A stretch of DNA of 64,000 nucleotides. Source: Syngnathus acus (taxonomy: Eukaryota; Chordata; Actinopteri; Syngnathiformes; Syngnathidae). The stretch lies in NCBI RefSeq assembly GCF_901709675.1, contig NC_051089.1, positions 12,885,976-12,949,975 on the forward strand, written 5' to 3'. The notes beneath the pieces are model-generated. The model saw only the letters and a program-made list of their open reading frames with translations. It made no database searches and had not been told where the DNA came from. The first letter of the stretch is position 1; each line of letters starts with the position of its first letter. Both the position numbers and the translations under genes were made by a program. This document shows, in pieces, positions 37,061 through 49,215 of the stretch.

Positions 37061-39580
37061 TTCTTTTTCTGAAAAGCTGTATTACATTTACACCAGATGT
37101 AAGGAGACAGCAACCATCATATGCCTTTTTGTTCAATTGCTAGATTATTCTGTCATTGTTTGAAATAATGTTGAGAAATCCGGCACTTAAGGCCCATAGT
37201 CAGTCTGCTTGTATATGGAAACATCTCTCACAACAAGATCCCGACCTCAAAAACATCCTTTGACTTCCATCCTATGACTACACCACTTTGAGCAGAAAGT
37301 GCACTTTACCAGATTTTGCTGGTCCTTCATCTACAACCTGGGCACCCTTATTGTCCTCGTCTGTCTGTCCATACTTATAACTGTTAATCGTTTTCAAGGG
37401 GCTTCTGTCACCGGTCTGTTGCTGAGTCCATCGTCAGTCCATGTTAGAAGAAAAGTCATAGTCCATAATCCAATTTGATTAAAATTATGGAGTGCATATA
37501 TCAGAGTATCTACACCATGCGGTGCCTGGCAAAGAGCTTTCCAAAGCCACACATACACTTATTTTATCCATTCCTACTTGCCGCCCAACGATATGCAGGG
37601 GATACCTTTCTCCAAGGCCAAAGTTGCCTACGCAGTCACACAGGAAAAGTCCAGCGGCCCAATAACACACACACACTGCAGAGAGAGTCCTATCTTATTT
37701 GGCACTCCTTTTCCTCTTGTTTCTTACACTCGAGTCAATATTCACTCGTTTGTTGTTTTCCGCTCCAAGTTCATACCCGCATGCACTCAACTTCTTCCTC
37801 TCGCACATCTGTATTTACTTTAACCAGGATCCCACTCTGTATTGCAGCCAAAGGCAGAATTCAATCCAAGTTGGTTATCGCGGTGTCATACAAAATACCA
37901 TCCGGCAGCCATCAGTGGCATCCAAAAACTGAACAGACTTTCTCTGCTATAATTTTTTGCCATGATCACAACGTGAGAGAGGCTAACGGTAGAGGTTTCT
38001 TAATTCGAAATAATTAACAATTAATGCTCAATATCTGGCTAATTTAATATTCACATCCACTTAATTTACGGGCACCCATTTCTAGGTCAACATTCATATT
38101 CGCTCTGAATATAGTGAATTGGCGGATTACACAAGCAAGACAAAAGAGGGTGTTTCTGTTTCAGGCGGAAACGGAAAACATAATCTTTTGCACACTTCCA
38201 TGTTGGTGTGCCGAAATGGTCCGTCTGAGAGCTTGACCCGGAAAGGGACAATTACACGACTGGACAGATGGAAAACCACTTCCGTCCGTCCTCAGTCGGT
38301 ACTTTTATTAACTTTGCCGTCCCTTGCCCTTCGGCAGCAAAATGGGAGTCTGTCCGGGATGTTGTCATGCAAATGCCAGTGTTTTATCATCATCCCAAAC
38401 AAATTTTCAAATAGATACAGTACCAACTGTATTAGTACCTTGTATTAGGTGAAAATTAACTTGCATACATTTACCTTATAACATGGAGGTTTTCTTGGCT
38501 CCATTGATGGGTGACGCGGGTGGGAGGTCTGGCGAACAAGGTGCTCCTGGCTGCCTCTCTGGCAGTGGCTAACAAGGTCATCGGCAGGCACGGAGCATTT
38601 TGTCTGCCTTGAAGTGTGTATGCGACACAGAGCCCCATGTCAGGCTTGTAAGAAGCTGAAATTGCGCTAATCGTTTCTGTTTAGCTATCAAAAGTGAACT
38701 GTCTGTCTGCTTGTGGAGCTGCAACTACTTCAGCGTTGCTAAATGTCCAAAAACTACGACTAATTGCCACCAAAATTCATATTCACATTATTATTATTGT
38801 CCACTTAAAGATGTAAGAATAATTAAAAAAACAACAAGCAATATTTTTGATTTTGTGGGGGTGATAGAGGGTTTTACTCGTATGAGCTCACATCTGAAAA
38901 CCAAAATATTGTGCAGAACAAAATCACTGCAGATTTTTTTATTTGCCTGAATTTTAGTGCTGACATCATGACTATTATTAGTGACTATTAGTGCTACTGC
39001 TCAGATCACTCAAATGTCCCTTTAATTTTCTCAAAAAGCTCAAGTGATTTCCAGATTTAAGAGGTCTGGAGATAATCAGGCATCACCCAAGTTTGCATAA
39101 GACTAATATCATCTGCCAAAATTGTCACCAGGAATGAAATAAGTTTTTTTTTCTTTTTCAAACCGTCTGTCTACCTCTGCAGCATGCCTGCCTCATAGTG
39201 CTTTTGCTTTGGTTTAGAATTCCAGCCATTCAGTCTTCCTACCGGATTTCAAAACCATAAATATAAATCATGAAGAACACAGAAGAGACCAGACAAAGAA
39301 TATATGTCGTATTAGAATTTTTTTATTGTCTTTTATTGGATTTAGTATTGGCGTAATCCAAAAGTAATTATAATGAATCAATTTAATTACATGACTGTAA
39401 TTGTGGCACTAGGTTTACGATATTAGCTACATTTTACATCATAACTAACCGAGCCTATTAGAATACATTTTTAAAGTAACACTCTGTCCAACATGCTGAA
39501 TGCATGGATGACATTTTAGATGCCTGATTTTTAGACTAAAACGCCTGTAGGTGGCAACCATCCCTCATCAAGTACTCAAT
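37061..39580. other. Intergenic, no gene seen
   Basis: The longest open frame (37475-38017 +, 180 codons) has no domain, no splice context and an overlapping antisense frame, so I do not call it. Nothing else was recognised. Confidence 0.45.
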
Positions 39581-40667
39581 CGTATACGCGTGCTCGCGCG
39601 CGCTCACGCACACACGCGTGTGCGCATATCGGCTTGATGCGTTAATGCCATTGATCCCTGATAATTGACGACCGCTGTGTGATTTAAACGGGCAGATGGA
39701 CGCGCAGGCAAAGTGGTCCAAGTTAAAATGGTCCCTTGGCGAGACGCACACTTCCAGTTTGCTTGAGCGACTCACACGATTTTTCCCGTACGCGTACAAA
39801 AGCTGAGCACATGGTCGCGCGCACATGCACGCTCCCCAAGTGTGCAGGAGGTGGGGGAAGTCGGTGGTCTAAGCTGCTTCGCTTGCACCGCACGGATGCT
39901 GCTGCCGCCACTTCGTACCTGCGGAATTATTACTAATAGCTGGGCTTATACGATCAATACATCGAATTGCTTTGGGCGGTGAGGATAGCGCCATGCAGGG
40001 GACTCGCAACATTTTGTTTGATTGAAAATATAGTTTGACAACATGCTGTGTAATTTTTGAAGCAGCGTAGACGGCAGCCTATTCATCCTGTCCCAGACGT
40101 GTGATGCTCAATATATAGGATCTTTAATTGTATCCAATAGGTGTTCTGACCCCCCCCCCCCTCCTCCTCCTCCTGCTTTGCTCCCATCAATGCCTTCAAG
40201 AGTTAACTGTCTCGTTTATATGAACCAAAGTGGAGGGTGATTGGAGGAAAACGGCCAAAACCTAAAGAGTCCTGTTTTTGTTTGCGCGTGGAGGGTTGCG
40301 CTTGTATGCTTGTCGTTTTTTTTTCCCACCGAGGAACCTGTCGGTGGGAGTCAATTTTGGCTTTGACTGATTTTGGTAAGGGGGCGCCATCACAGACTCG
40401 ATCCCCCCCAGCATAATCAGAAACTCTACAGGATCTTCCCAGTCTCGGTCCAGATCGGAATATCTTCAGGTCGTGGTCCCGCTAACAGTGCTGGTGCCGG
40501 CGCTCCACAGACTGGCTCATCACTATCCATGGGAACGGGTGGCGTGCATCGCAGATCCGCGCAACTCTTTTTTTCAATGTTTGGCATTTTTCGCAGGCGA
40601 GCATTCTGACTTGTGATCGAGAGGGAGACTCGGACTGGAGCAGCCTCCCCAAAAAAGCTCTCCTCAT
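39581..40667 (+). promoter_or_regulatory. CpG-rich promoter-like block
   Basis: CpG density rises sharply compared with the flanks (for example the CGCGTGCTCGCGCGCGCTCACG run near 39590, the 39780-39910 stretch and 40380-40667). There are C-runs with CTCCTCCTCC (40150-40175), and the block ends directly at the candidate first coding exon. In an otherwise CpG-poor region this looks like a CpG-island promoter. No TATA box stands out. Confidence 0.55.
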
Positions 40668-40773
40668 ATGGAAATTTGCGCCTCGCTCGCACCGCAAATC
40701 TTCCAAAACGGGGACCAGGGCCCTGATGATTTTTCCTTCAACGCTGCCAGTTTGTATTCACTCGATAAAATGC
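40668..40773 (+). CDS. Candidate first coding exon of an unrecognised gene
   Basis: The ATG at 40668 opens 35 codons plus one base (MEICASLAPQIFQNGDQ..., ending SLYSLDKM) up to a strong donor, C|gtaagt at 40774. An in-frame TGA lies upstream at 40614-40616, so this ATG is the natural first start. The exon sits at the 3' edge of the CpG-rich block, the usual place for a first exon. The sequence is acidic and polar with no signal peptide or domain, and I do not recognise the family. No second exon was found in the following 23 kb, which would imply a long first intron. It could also be chance in a promoter-like region. Confidence 0.45.
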
Positions 40774-42227
40774 GTAAGTACTTGATTGCATTCACTCAGA
40801 TTCAGCCCACGTCCGGTGTGATCTGCAGAGATCGTGTCATATAGCTCACATTGACCGGTTGCAATGCGGAAAACGGGGCACTTCATTTGCACGGAATGAA
40901 TGGTATTATACTTTTTTTTTTTTTTTTTTTTAAATGCCTTGCTACGTCCATTTTCACCCCTGTGTGCTTTTTATATCTGCCGCATCCATTTGTGTGTGCG
41001 TATGTGAATGCATCCCATTCGGAACGATAGATTATCTTCACTGTGGATAAATGTAGATAGGATCGGTGTGGAAGCGGGGCTATGCAACAAATTGCTGGTT
41101 TGAGCGCTTGCTGGAGGCTGTACTGATGTGTGAGACTCCCTGTTGCCAGCAGGACATCACTGCTCGAAGAGACGTACGTCATATGGTAATTCAAATTCTG
41201 TTCAGGTATTCTCAGCATACACGTTTGCAGCACAAAAAGAGCGCAGGGAATGGGCCAGACGTGGAGGGGTTCTGGAACAGGAGTGTGTGTGTGTGTGAGA
41301 CATCTCGTAAAAGCTTAAGCTTGAGGTTTATTTTCACTGAATCTACACAGGCAAATGCCTGTTTGTACAGTATGTCTATGCCCCCCTATGTGTCCTGTTT
41401 TCTCCCTGCATGCCCTCTCCCTATGGGGTGGTGCAACTCAAGCAGAAATAAAGCTCCTGTCTCATACTTAACACTGTGACACACAACGGATTTGTGAAAT
41501 ATCCAGGTTGTTTAGCCAATATTCAAATAAAATTAGAATCTGAATAGAAACAATTTATCAGCATTGTGGACGCTAAAAATGTTTAAAAATTATTGTTTGT
41601 AGTTTGGTGTGAAGGAGCTGCATTAGGAATAAGCATCTCACAATAAACCTGCATGACTTTGTCCTCGAGTGGACACAAAATTCACATCCTTTTATTTCAT
41701 TACAGCGAACAATATGCATTCCACATACGGAACACTTTGACACAATAAAACAGCTTCTCGGAAATCCTAAATGTGTATAAAAACAATTTGGCACCATAAA
41801 TATGAAACAATCAAATGAAAAACAATAATTAATGGCCTTCTTGTGTGGCATGATGACGTATTTTTATGTTGCTGCTATCTCATGTACAGTAATCAAATAT
41901 CTTTTGGGGCCTCATGCAGCCAATCACATTAACATTCCCTCAATGATGCCACCATGGAGGGAAATTAAGATCATTGACGCACTGATGGCACAGCATCAGG
42001 GGAAACAGGGGCTTTTGTATTTTGCATCGCCTGGCTGTGTACCATTTGCTCGTGCAAATGCCAGGTACCCATCATATTCTTCGATTAGTCGATGTTGCTC
42101 CGGCAACCATTTGACCATTCCAAAGCACAAAACAGCAGTCAGAACATTCAGCCACAAAAATATACCTATATATTCATTATTCCATCATGCAAATATGTAT
42201 AATTGACATCTTAATATCCAGTGGTAA
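40774..42227. other. Possible first intron, no other exon seen
   Basis: It contains a poly-T run (40909-40931) and a 137-codon frame at 41066-41479 without motifs. An AATAAA occurs near 41447. Nothing supports a second gene. Confidence 0.4.
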
Positions 42228-42475
42228 ATGGACTGCATTTATATAACGCTTTATCTATATGCCGTATGGTATCCAAAGCGCTTTACAACGCCTCACTCAC
42301 ATTCACCCATTCATGAACACATTCATACACCAGTGTGGGGCTGCTGTCATGTAAGGCGCTCCCAGGGCTCACTAAGCAAATAAGGGTTGAATGTCTTGCT
42401 CAGGTACACTTTGACATGGTCACCAGGGTTGATGATCAAACCCACAACCTTTGAGTTGGTAGACACTGAGCCCAC
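42228..42475. repeat. Dispersed fish repeat ('AATGGACTGCATTTATATA' type)
   Basis: The motif order AATGGACTGCATTTATATAA, CCAAAGCGCTTTACAACGCC, TCACATTCACCCATTC, AAGGCGCTCCCAG, GGGTTGA and AACCCACAACCTTTGAG is a widespread non-coding repeat of teleost genomes. Classification is uncertain. Confidence 0.65.
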
Positions 42476-44319
42476 AAAATAAAAATTTACTATTTTTCTG
42501 TAAAGCATTTGACAGGAAAATCAAAGGAACATAATAATGGTATTATTGAAAACTTTTTTTTTTTTTAGAAATTAAGGAGTGTTAGGCATCTGTTTCATTA
42601 ATCATACACTTGGCTTCCTTATTCAGTGTATTTGAGAGGGGGAAAAGATAATCACATTATTAAACACATATTGTAAAATAAATGTACCACACAGAGTGTA
42701 TGATTGATTGTTTGTTATTTGTTATCATCTACATTGATTCGTTGAACAGGTGGGACATCGGCCGATTGTTTTGTACTATCTCTGATAAGATTGAGAGCCA
42801 TAATTCATAATATTTTCTCTAAGGTAACCTAGAAAAAAGTAACAAATGATATAATGGTGGTCTTTTAGGTGAATTATTTGATTGACCTGTTGTGTTGGAA
42901 CCCCTAGATTTGTGTTGTTTTCGTTAATGTTATGGCTTTCGTCACGTTGAGCCATCTGGGTTAGAAAGTCAACATCCTGCTGGGAAAAGCACTGCTCAAT
43001 ACTATCATGATGGACATTTTTCTCATGTGTATTGAAGCGGTGAGCGACCCGTCGTATAGTGTGGATTTGGGTTTGTCAGCACAACTGAAGAAATTCGATC
43101 AAATTGAAAGCAATTGTAGCTTTTGGCATTTACCTTCACCTGCTAAAGAACCAAATCGCTGCAAAGCTTGCCAGGCCCAGTCGCTACATCACCTTTGACA
43201 GATGCTTTCACCATGGGAAACAAGATCCTGGTCAAAACATATACTGTACCTCTTCATGCATGGCACGCATGTAGTCAACCACTGGCTCACCTCAGTGAAC
43301 AGCGGCTCATTTTGTATCTTTTCCTTCTCTCGTTTTTCCTTGCACAAATTGCTGACGAGAAAGACAAAAAGCTTTGTCTAATTGAGGCTTGATGGGACTC
43401 AGTTCTTCGTTGGCTCTTAAAATGTCTGGTGACAAGCTGCCATTTTAAACACAGACATTCATGGTGAACTCGACAACAGAGTAAAGCGCTATTTATATAT
43501 TCCCGAGTGATTGTGTCTCTGTCGAGCATTGTTCTGTCATCGCCACCCACCTAAGCCACGTCGTTCAAGATCCAACATTAGAGGTTGAACATTGAAAATT
43601 GTAGCAGAAGCAGCAGCAGCACATGCACCAACCACAAGAGTCAGCTTTTTATTAAAGTCGGAGATTCCTTGTTCGAACCACAGGAAATAAAATAATGAGA
43701 GCAGGCCGCACCCAACGTTTTATTTCACTACACTAAGCATGGTGGGATGCTAATTGCTGAGCAATTTCAAGGACCACTGATACTCAGAAAAGAAGTGTTT
43801 ACCCTGAGCTTCTTAAATAACCTGTAAAGTGAATTATGATCTTTAATTTTTCGTACCTTGAAGTGATGCGCTTTACATGAAGCATAGCTGATTGACAATG
43901 TAGCACGTAGATTTGTGGCACACATCTTTAATCTTTAATCACATCTTTAATTTAGATTTTTAATCACAAGAGCGCAGAAAAGTCATTACTTGTGACACTT
44001 TGACTGTTTATGGCATTTTAGATTAGATAAGAAAATCTGTTGTATGGAATATATATTGAAAGTGTTTTTAAAACATCTTTTATTGTTCACTCCTATTCAA
44101 ATGCGTTTTAGTTTTAAAGACCTTGTCCATCATGTGTTGAATAACGCGTACAACGTAACTGGAGGAAAAAAGTTTTTTGAGAGGGGAAGGAAAACAAAAA
44201 CAATTAAAATAATGAGGGTTTTATGTGCGCTCACTCATAAATGCGGATGTGGCTGTGTTCAATTAACCAATGACATTCAAAAAGCTCTGCAAGTTCACAG
44301 AACAGTCATAGGTCAGTAG
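42476..44319. other. Intergenic or intronic, no gene seen
   Basis: AT-rich with no recognised exon or repeat other than short poly-T and TTTAATC runs near 43930. Confidence 0.45.
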
Positions 44320-44480
44320 TGTGAACAGGAGGGGGCTCAGAACACAGCCATGGGGGGAGCTAGCGCTGAGGGTAATGAAGGAGGCGGTGTTGTTGTTCAG
44401 GAAGTCCAGAACCCGGTTCCCGAGCGATAGACTCAGCACAAGAATATTCTTCTTTTTTTACCACTTCTGTGGGATGACGG
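44320..44480 (+). mobile_element. Short LINE-like fragment
   Basis: GGAGGGGGCTCAGAACACAG, CCATGGGGGGAGC and GCTGAGGGTAATG, then TCCAGAACCCGGTTCC, resemble a common fish repeat of retrotransposon origin. The piece encodes RGLRTQPWGELALRV. Family not resolved. Confidence 0.4.
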
Positions 44481-46090
44481 TGTTGAAGGTGGAGGAGGAA
44501 TTTAAAAAAGGCAGGCTGTCAGTGGAGTACTGATGTCAGAAGTGATGCTGCTTTCTGGCGAAAGAGCCGAAAAAAAAGCAGAGGATATTACATGAGCTAA
44601 GTTCTGTAGTTCCCGAAGAAAATGTGCCTCACAGCTAAGAAGAGCAAGTCTCACCCCTAGGCGCGTGATGGGCATACACTGGGCCAAATACATCTCCAAC
44701 CTCACTCCCTGACCCCTCTGAAAGCTGTAGCACGCTAGCTGGGTTCTAACTTCTAACCAGAAGCCCAGGCTTAGTATACCTAGTGTTCTTTGCTCTCAAA
44801 GCAGTTAAGAGGTGGTAGACAGTCCAAATGGTCCCTGCACTGTAGCTTTCTCCTCTTTTGGCAAGCTGTTTTCAAGGGTAATTCATATCTGAACGTGTCT
44901 GGTGCATCACTACCAGAATTCTTGAACTACTATTTTTCCTGTACATCAATTGTGTGTTTAAAAAAAAGCAATGTATTTAAAGGACTTTGCATTAACGTGT
45001 TGGAGAAAAAAAACATCTATCCCATTTGTTGATGGAGTAATTGGGTTGAAGTGTACATTTCAACCTGTCAACAACCAAAATTTCATTTTCTAATAGCCCC
45101 GCCGCATCTTGTAATTGATGGTGAGTGTCAGCATTTTTGTCGCTTTTGCATTCTAATACGGCGCACCGTTTTGTTTCATCACTTGTTATTATCATATTGG
45201 CCTTCTGCATTTTTTTTTTTCCTGTGACATTAAAATTGGTGATGGGAGCGGTGATAATTTATGTCTGCGGCACTGTCTAGATAAAGTGGAAAGGCACCCA
45301 GTGCTTCCAGGCATGTTTGTTTTAAGTTATAAAAAAGATGATGATGATGAAATTGTGTATGACGAAGTAGACTAAGAATGTCTGGGTGACATAGATAAGT
45401 GAATCGGATGCAGTTTGAGATTAGCTTGACTTGAAGCCAGCTCATCTTTGATCGACAGTTCCCTGAACCTTTCCACCCGAGTCTCCAAACAACATGTGTT
45501 TGTGTCAGGTCGAGAGACATTCCAATTTGAATGTCTTGGACTGCTTGGGTAAGAAATACCCTAAATCCAATATATTGCAGCCAAGAGAGATTTAGAATCC
45601 AATCTTGCATATTAAGTTGTGCCTTTGTACACCAGAAAGAGGATTATTCAGCGAATCCTGCTCTGTGTCATTCGAAAGCGTCAGTCAACTAATGTTGATG
45701 TGGTGATGACTAAAGAAGGAAGTTCCCTTGACTCTTCATTTACAAACCAGTGCGTCTTATGGAGAGTGACACTGTTAATGTCATGATGACACATTCACTG
45801 TTTTGACTGAAGCCCTCTAAATGTTTTATCTCTCTTTCTCACCACTCGTAAGGCCCTGTAATTGGAAAGCTACGCTCAAGCTTTTAGGTACACTGCCATT
45901 TGTCTCTTTTCAGCACATTCAAATGTCTCATATTGAGTCCTTGGCAAATTTCATACAACTTTGAGCTGTAAGGCTCAAGTCCAAGTCAACAACTTGAAGT
46001 ATCAAGTATAGTGTGTCACACACTACTTTGAAACATGCAATCACAACAAAAAATGTTGTGTGCCAATTATAATCAGTATGCTTGTAATAG
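44481..46090. other. Intergenic or intronic, no gene seen
   Basis: No recognisable exon or repeat. The 126-codon frame at 45230-45610 (-) has no motif. Confidence 0.4.
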
Positions 46091-46152
46091 AATATGGAAT
46101 AGATCTTTATTGTCATTGTCACACATGTACAACGAAATTTAAAAAGTGCCAA
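46091..46152 (-). mobile_element. LINE 3' end fragment
   Basis: The - strand reads AAATTTCGTTGTACATGTGT, then GACAATGACAATAAAGATCT, the typical 3' terminus of a fish non-LTR retrotransposon. It is a heavily 5'-truncated copy, of a different family from copies A to C. Confidence 0.65.
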
Positions 46153-47149
46153 CCGATCAGTGCATAAAATAAAAAATAAATAGAATAAATAGAATAAAAA
46201 GATAAAAAAAATACAAGCTAATAGATAGCTAATAATAATAATAAGAGTCAGCTGTAAAAATCACATACTCAAGCTACAAAAAAAAAAATCTAAAGTATTA
46301 TATTTGCGTCTTGCTGTTATACTTTTAGCTTTTCGGCACTGGTTACATAACATGCAATTTGCTATTCAATTTCATTTTAAGAGTCATGGTTCTTTATTTG
46401 AAAAATGTCTTTAAATTATGCGGGGAAATGTAATTATGATTTACTGTGCACCAACATTAAATGGATTAAATGTGTTCTTACAAATGACATTCTTATTGTT
46501 GTGTTATTGTAAATGAGATCAGGTTTCTCATGACTATTTTAAGATGGAATACTTGGATGTGGTTTCAAAAAACAAGTTGTAGGTAAAGAGCCTCAAAACA
46601 TAGAAAGCAGTCAGGCAACTTATTTAAATATGAAGGTGATACAAAAGTGTTTATTTCCCCTGTTAGTTTTATTAAATTATTCCATAATCTTTGACAAGAG
46701 GAGTCGAAAATACAACATGTAGCAAATTTGAAGCTTCATTTTCTCATCACTGCTGATAGAAAATCAGCTTTTCTCTGATTAATTAGTGCCAGCTCTGTGG
46801 GCTCTCTCCATTTTGTTGGCTCTGTTAGAGTTCTGTGGGCAAGAATTGTGTTGTGTTTGGCCCATTATATAGAGGATGCCTTTTTAAAGTCAACCTCCTT
46901 TCACACATACACTACTAAAAACATTTCAAGGTTTTAAACGCCCCAGCTGCGTGGTTGTGCGAGGTCAACATGAAGGTATACCGGTATTTAAAGAATAAAC
47001 GTTGAAAAGCAGTTGGGAAAGGGCTTTGTTCACGCTTCTCTGTTCCTCTCAGATTGCCTGCTGTATAGCTGTGCAGTCATGCACCGTCACCACATAGTTG
47101 GAAAATATTTCTTTGGGGGCTGGTCTATTTTTTAAATATATATTATATA

Positions 47150-47222
<73 letters not shown>

Positions 47223-48110
47223 TTATATCTTCCTCCCTCATACTGTGCAAGTCTTTACGTTGTCGTGATTTTTCCCGAGTTGATTACAGCAACCTATGTT
47301 GAAATGGCCACAAATTCAAATCCAAGCATTTTGCAAGCCTTTTGCCTTTTAACGGGTATTTCATCCAATTTACAAACAGCATTGACGTCACACTTAAAAT
47401 AGGTCGCAGGCTCATCTTGACTTATGTACGTATATATTATGCATATGAGTGGCAAAATTCAAATTATGACTAATTGCGAATACGTTAGCCTCACAGTTCA
47501 GAAGTTCAGGATTTAACTCCAGCCTTCCTGTGTGGAGTTTGGATGTTTTTCTCGACTACTTTGAGTGGCTTTTCCCCAGCTTCCACTTTTATTTCACAAA
47601 CATGTCTATTAGGTTAACTGCAGACATCAATTGTACTTAGTAGTCTCTCTTCACCAATAGTCACGGACGAATATATGATGAACAGTGATGGGCAGAAACA
47701 TGTTACATTTATGCAATTACATTTAATTGAAGTAAGATTTGTTGTTGTCTCTGAAGACACATGTAAAAACTGAGAAGAAAATTATATAAGGGAAACTACC
47801 TTTAGAAATGAATGTTTACAAGTGTACATTGTGTGTATGTGCGTTCGTGTGCCACAGAGTTGACAACTTTCCTTTCATTGCAATTTAAGAAGCTGTAGCT
47901 GTAGCATTGAATTATTTTTCACCCCTTCGGTTTTTCCTGATTTTTATAGGAAACTGTGCTTCATGGCGTAATTTCTAGTGCAGCGTGAATCTCCCCTCCT
48001 CCATTAAATAAGAACTTTGGTTTCAGTTGCTATCTGGCACTTCATAACCCAATTGTTAGATTGAAAAATGTACCATCTTCATGACACCAAATATGGCAGT
48101 TTGAAGAATC
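46153..48110. other. Intergenic or intronic, no gene seen
   Basis: AT-rich, with A-rich simple sequence at 46165-46250 and the TA array at 47136-47228. No exon was recognised. Confidence 0.45.
47136..47228. repeat. (TA)n microsatellite
   Basis: About 90 bases of nearly pure TA. It can form cruciforms and is likely length-variable. Confidence 0.95.
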
Positions 48111-48265
48111 CGTCCATCCATCCGTCCGTCCATCCATCCATCCATCCATCCATCCATCCATCCATCCATCCATCCATCCATCCATCCATCCATCCATCCA
48201 TCCATCCATCCATCCATCCATCCATCCATCCATCCATCCATCCATCCATCCATCCATCCATCCAT
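48111..48265. repeat. (TCCA)n microsatellite
   Basis: About 38 tetranucleotide units with two early TCCG variants. All frames through it are open on both strands (SIHP- and MDGW-type repeats), which is an artefact of the repeat. Confidence 0.97.
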
Positions 48266-48269
48266 TAAC

Positions 48270-49215
48270 CCAGGGTCAGGTCAAGAGAGCAGCAGCATAA
48301 CGCAGGAAACCCCAAAAATCCCTCTTCCCAGCCGTTATAAGGCGTTCCCAGGCCATCTGGAAGATATAGTCTCTCGGGTGTGTCCCAGGTCGTACCCTGT
48401 GTCTCCTCCCAGTGGGCCCTGCCCTGAACACCTCACGAGGTCGGTGTTCAGAAGCATCCTAACAAGGTGCCCGAGCTAGATAAACTGGCTCTTCTTGATG
48501 TGGAGGAGCAATGGCTCCCAGAGGACCAGATTTCTCACTTTATCTCTAAGGGAGCCCAGATACTCTGCAGAGGCAACTCATGTTGCCCATGTGTATCTGC
48601 ACTCTTGTTTCTTCGGTCAAGACTCACAACCTGTAAGGAAAGGATTGTACATTGGCGAGTAAATCAAGAGCTTTGCCTTTTGGCTCAGCTCTTTCTTCAC
48701 CACGACAGACCAATGGAGAGACCTCATCACTGCAGATACTGATCAGCCTGCTAATCTCCCACTTCATTCTTCCCTCTCTCGTGAACAAGACCTCAAGATA
48801 TTCAAACTGCTCATTTGAGGCAATATCTTATGCCGATCTTGCAGATGGCACTTCACCCTTTCTCAGGTCTCAGATGTGGAAGTGTGGATTCCCAATCGCG
48901 ACTGCTTCACATTTGGCCCGCTCCAGTGAGAGATGAAGATACCAGCTTGATGAAGTCAGTAGTACCACATCATCTGCAAAGTTTAATACTGTGGTCACCA
49001 AACCAGGCCTCTTCAATGCCTTGGTTGTGCCTAGAGATTCTGTCACCAAAGCGTATGACCAGTCGATGACAAAGGGCAACCTTGACAGAGTCCAACATCC
49101 ACTGGAAATTAAATCGACTTGCCGCCGGCAATGTGGACCAAACCCTGACACTCGGTCGTACAGGGACTGAACAGCCCATATCAGTTGTGAACAAAAAGTT
49201 ACCCCACTAATCCTC
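48270..49215 (-). mobile_element. RTE-type LINE reverse-transcriptase fossil
   Basis: The - strand encodes fragments of a fish RTE reverse transcriptase. FADDVVLLTSSSWYLHLSLE at about 48957-48980 onward contains the catalytic (Y/F)ADD motif, preceded by a QSLYDRVSGFGPHC block near 49160. The + strand shows the matching phrases AGAGCTTTGCCTTTTGGCTC, CTCTTTCTTCACCACGACAG and GTGAACAAGACCTC. Frameshifts separate the blocks, so the element is dead. It abuts the TCCA array. Confidence 0.85.

Noticed and set aside
37475-38017. 180-codon open frame, longest outside known genes
   Set aside because: No recognisable motif, no conserved-looking composition, overlapping antisense frames, and intergenic surroundings. 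Length alone is compatible with chance in 64 kb.
41066-41479. 137-codon frame after the candidate first exon
   Set aside because: No domain, no acceptor in matching phase with the 40773 donor that I could defend, and it ends in a GT-rich simple region.
48042-48268. Open frames of MDGW- or SIHP-repeats on both strands
   Set aside because: They are pure translations of the TCCA tetranucleotide array, open in every frame.
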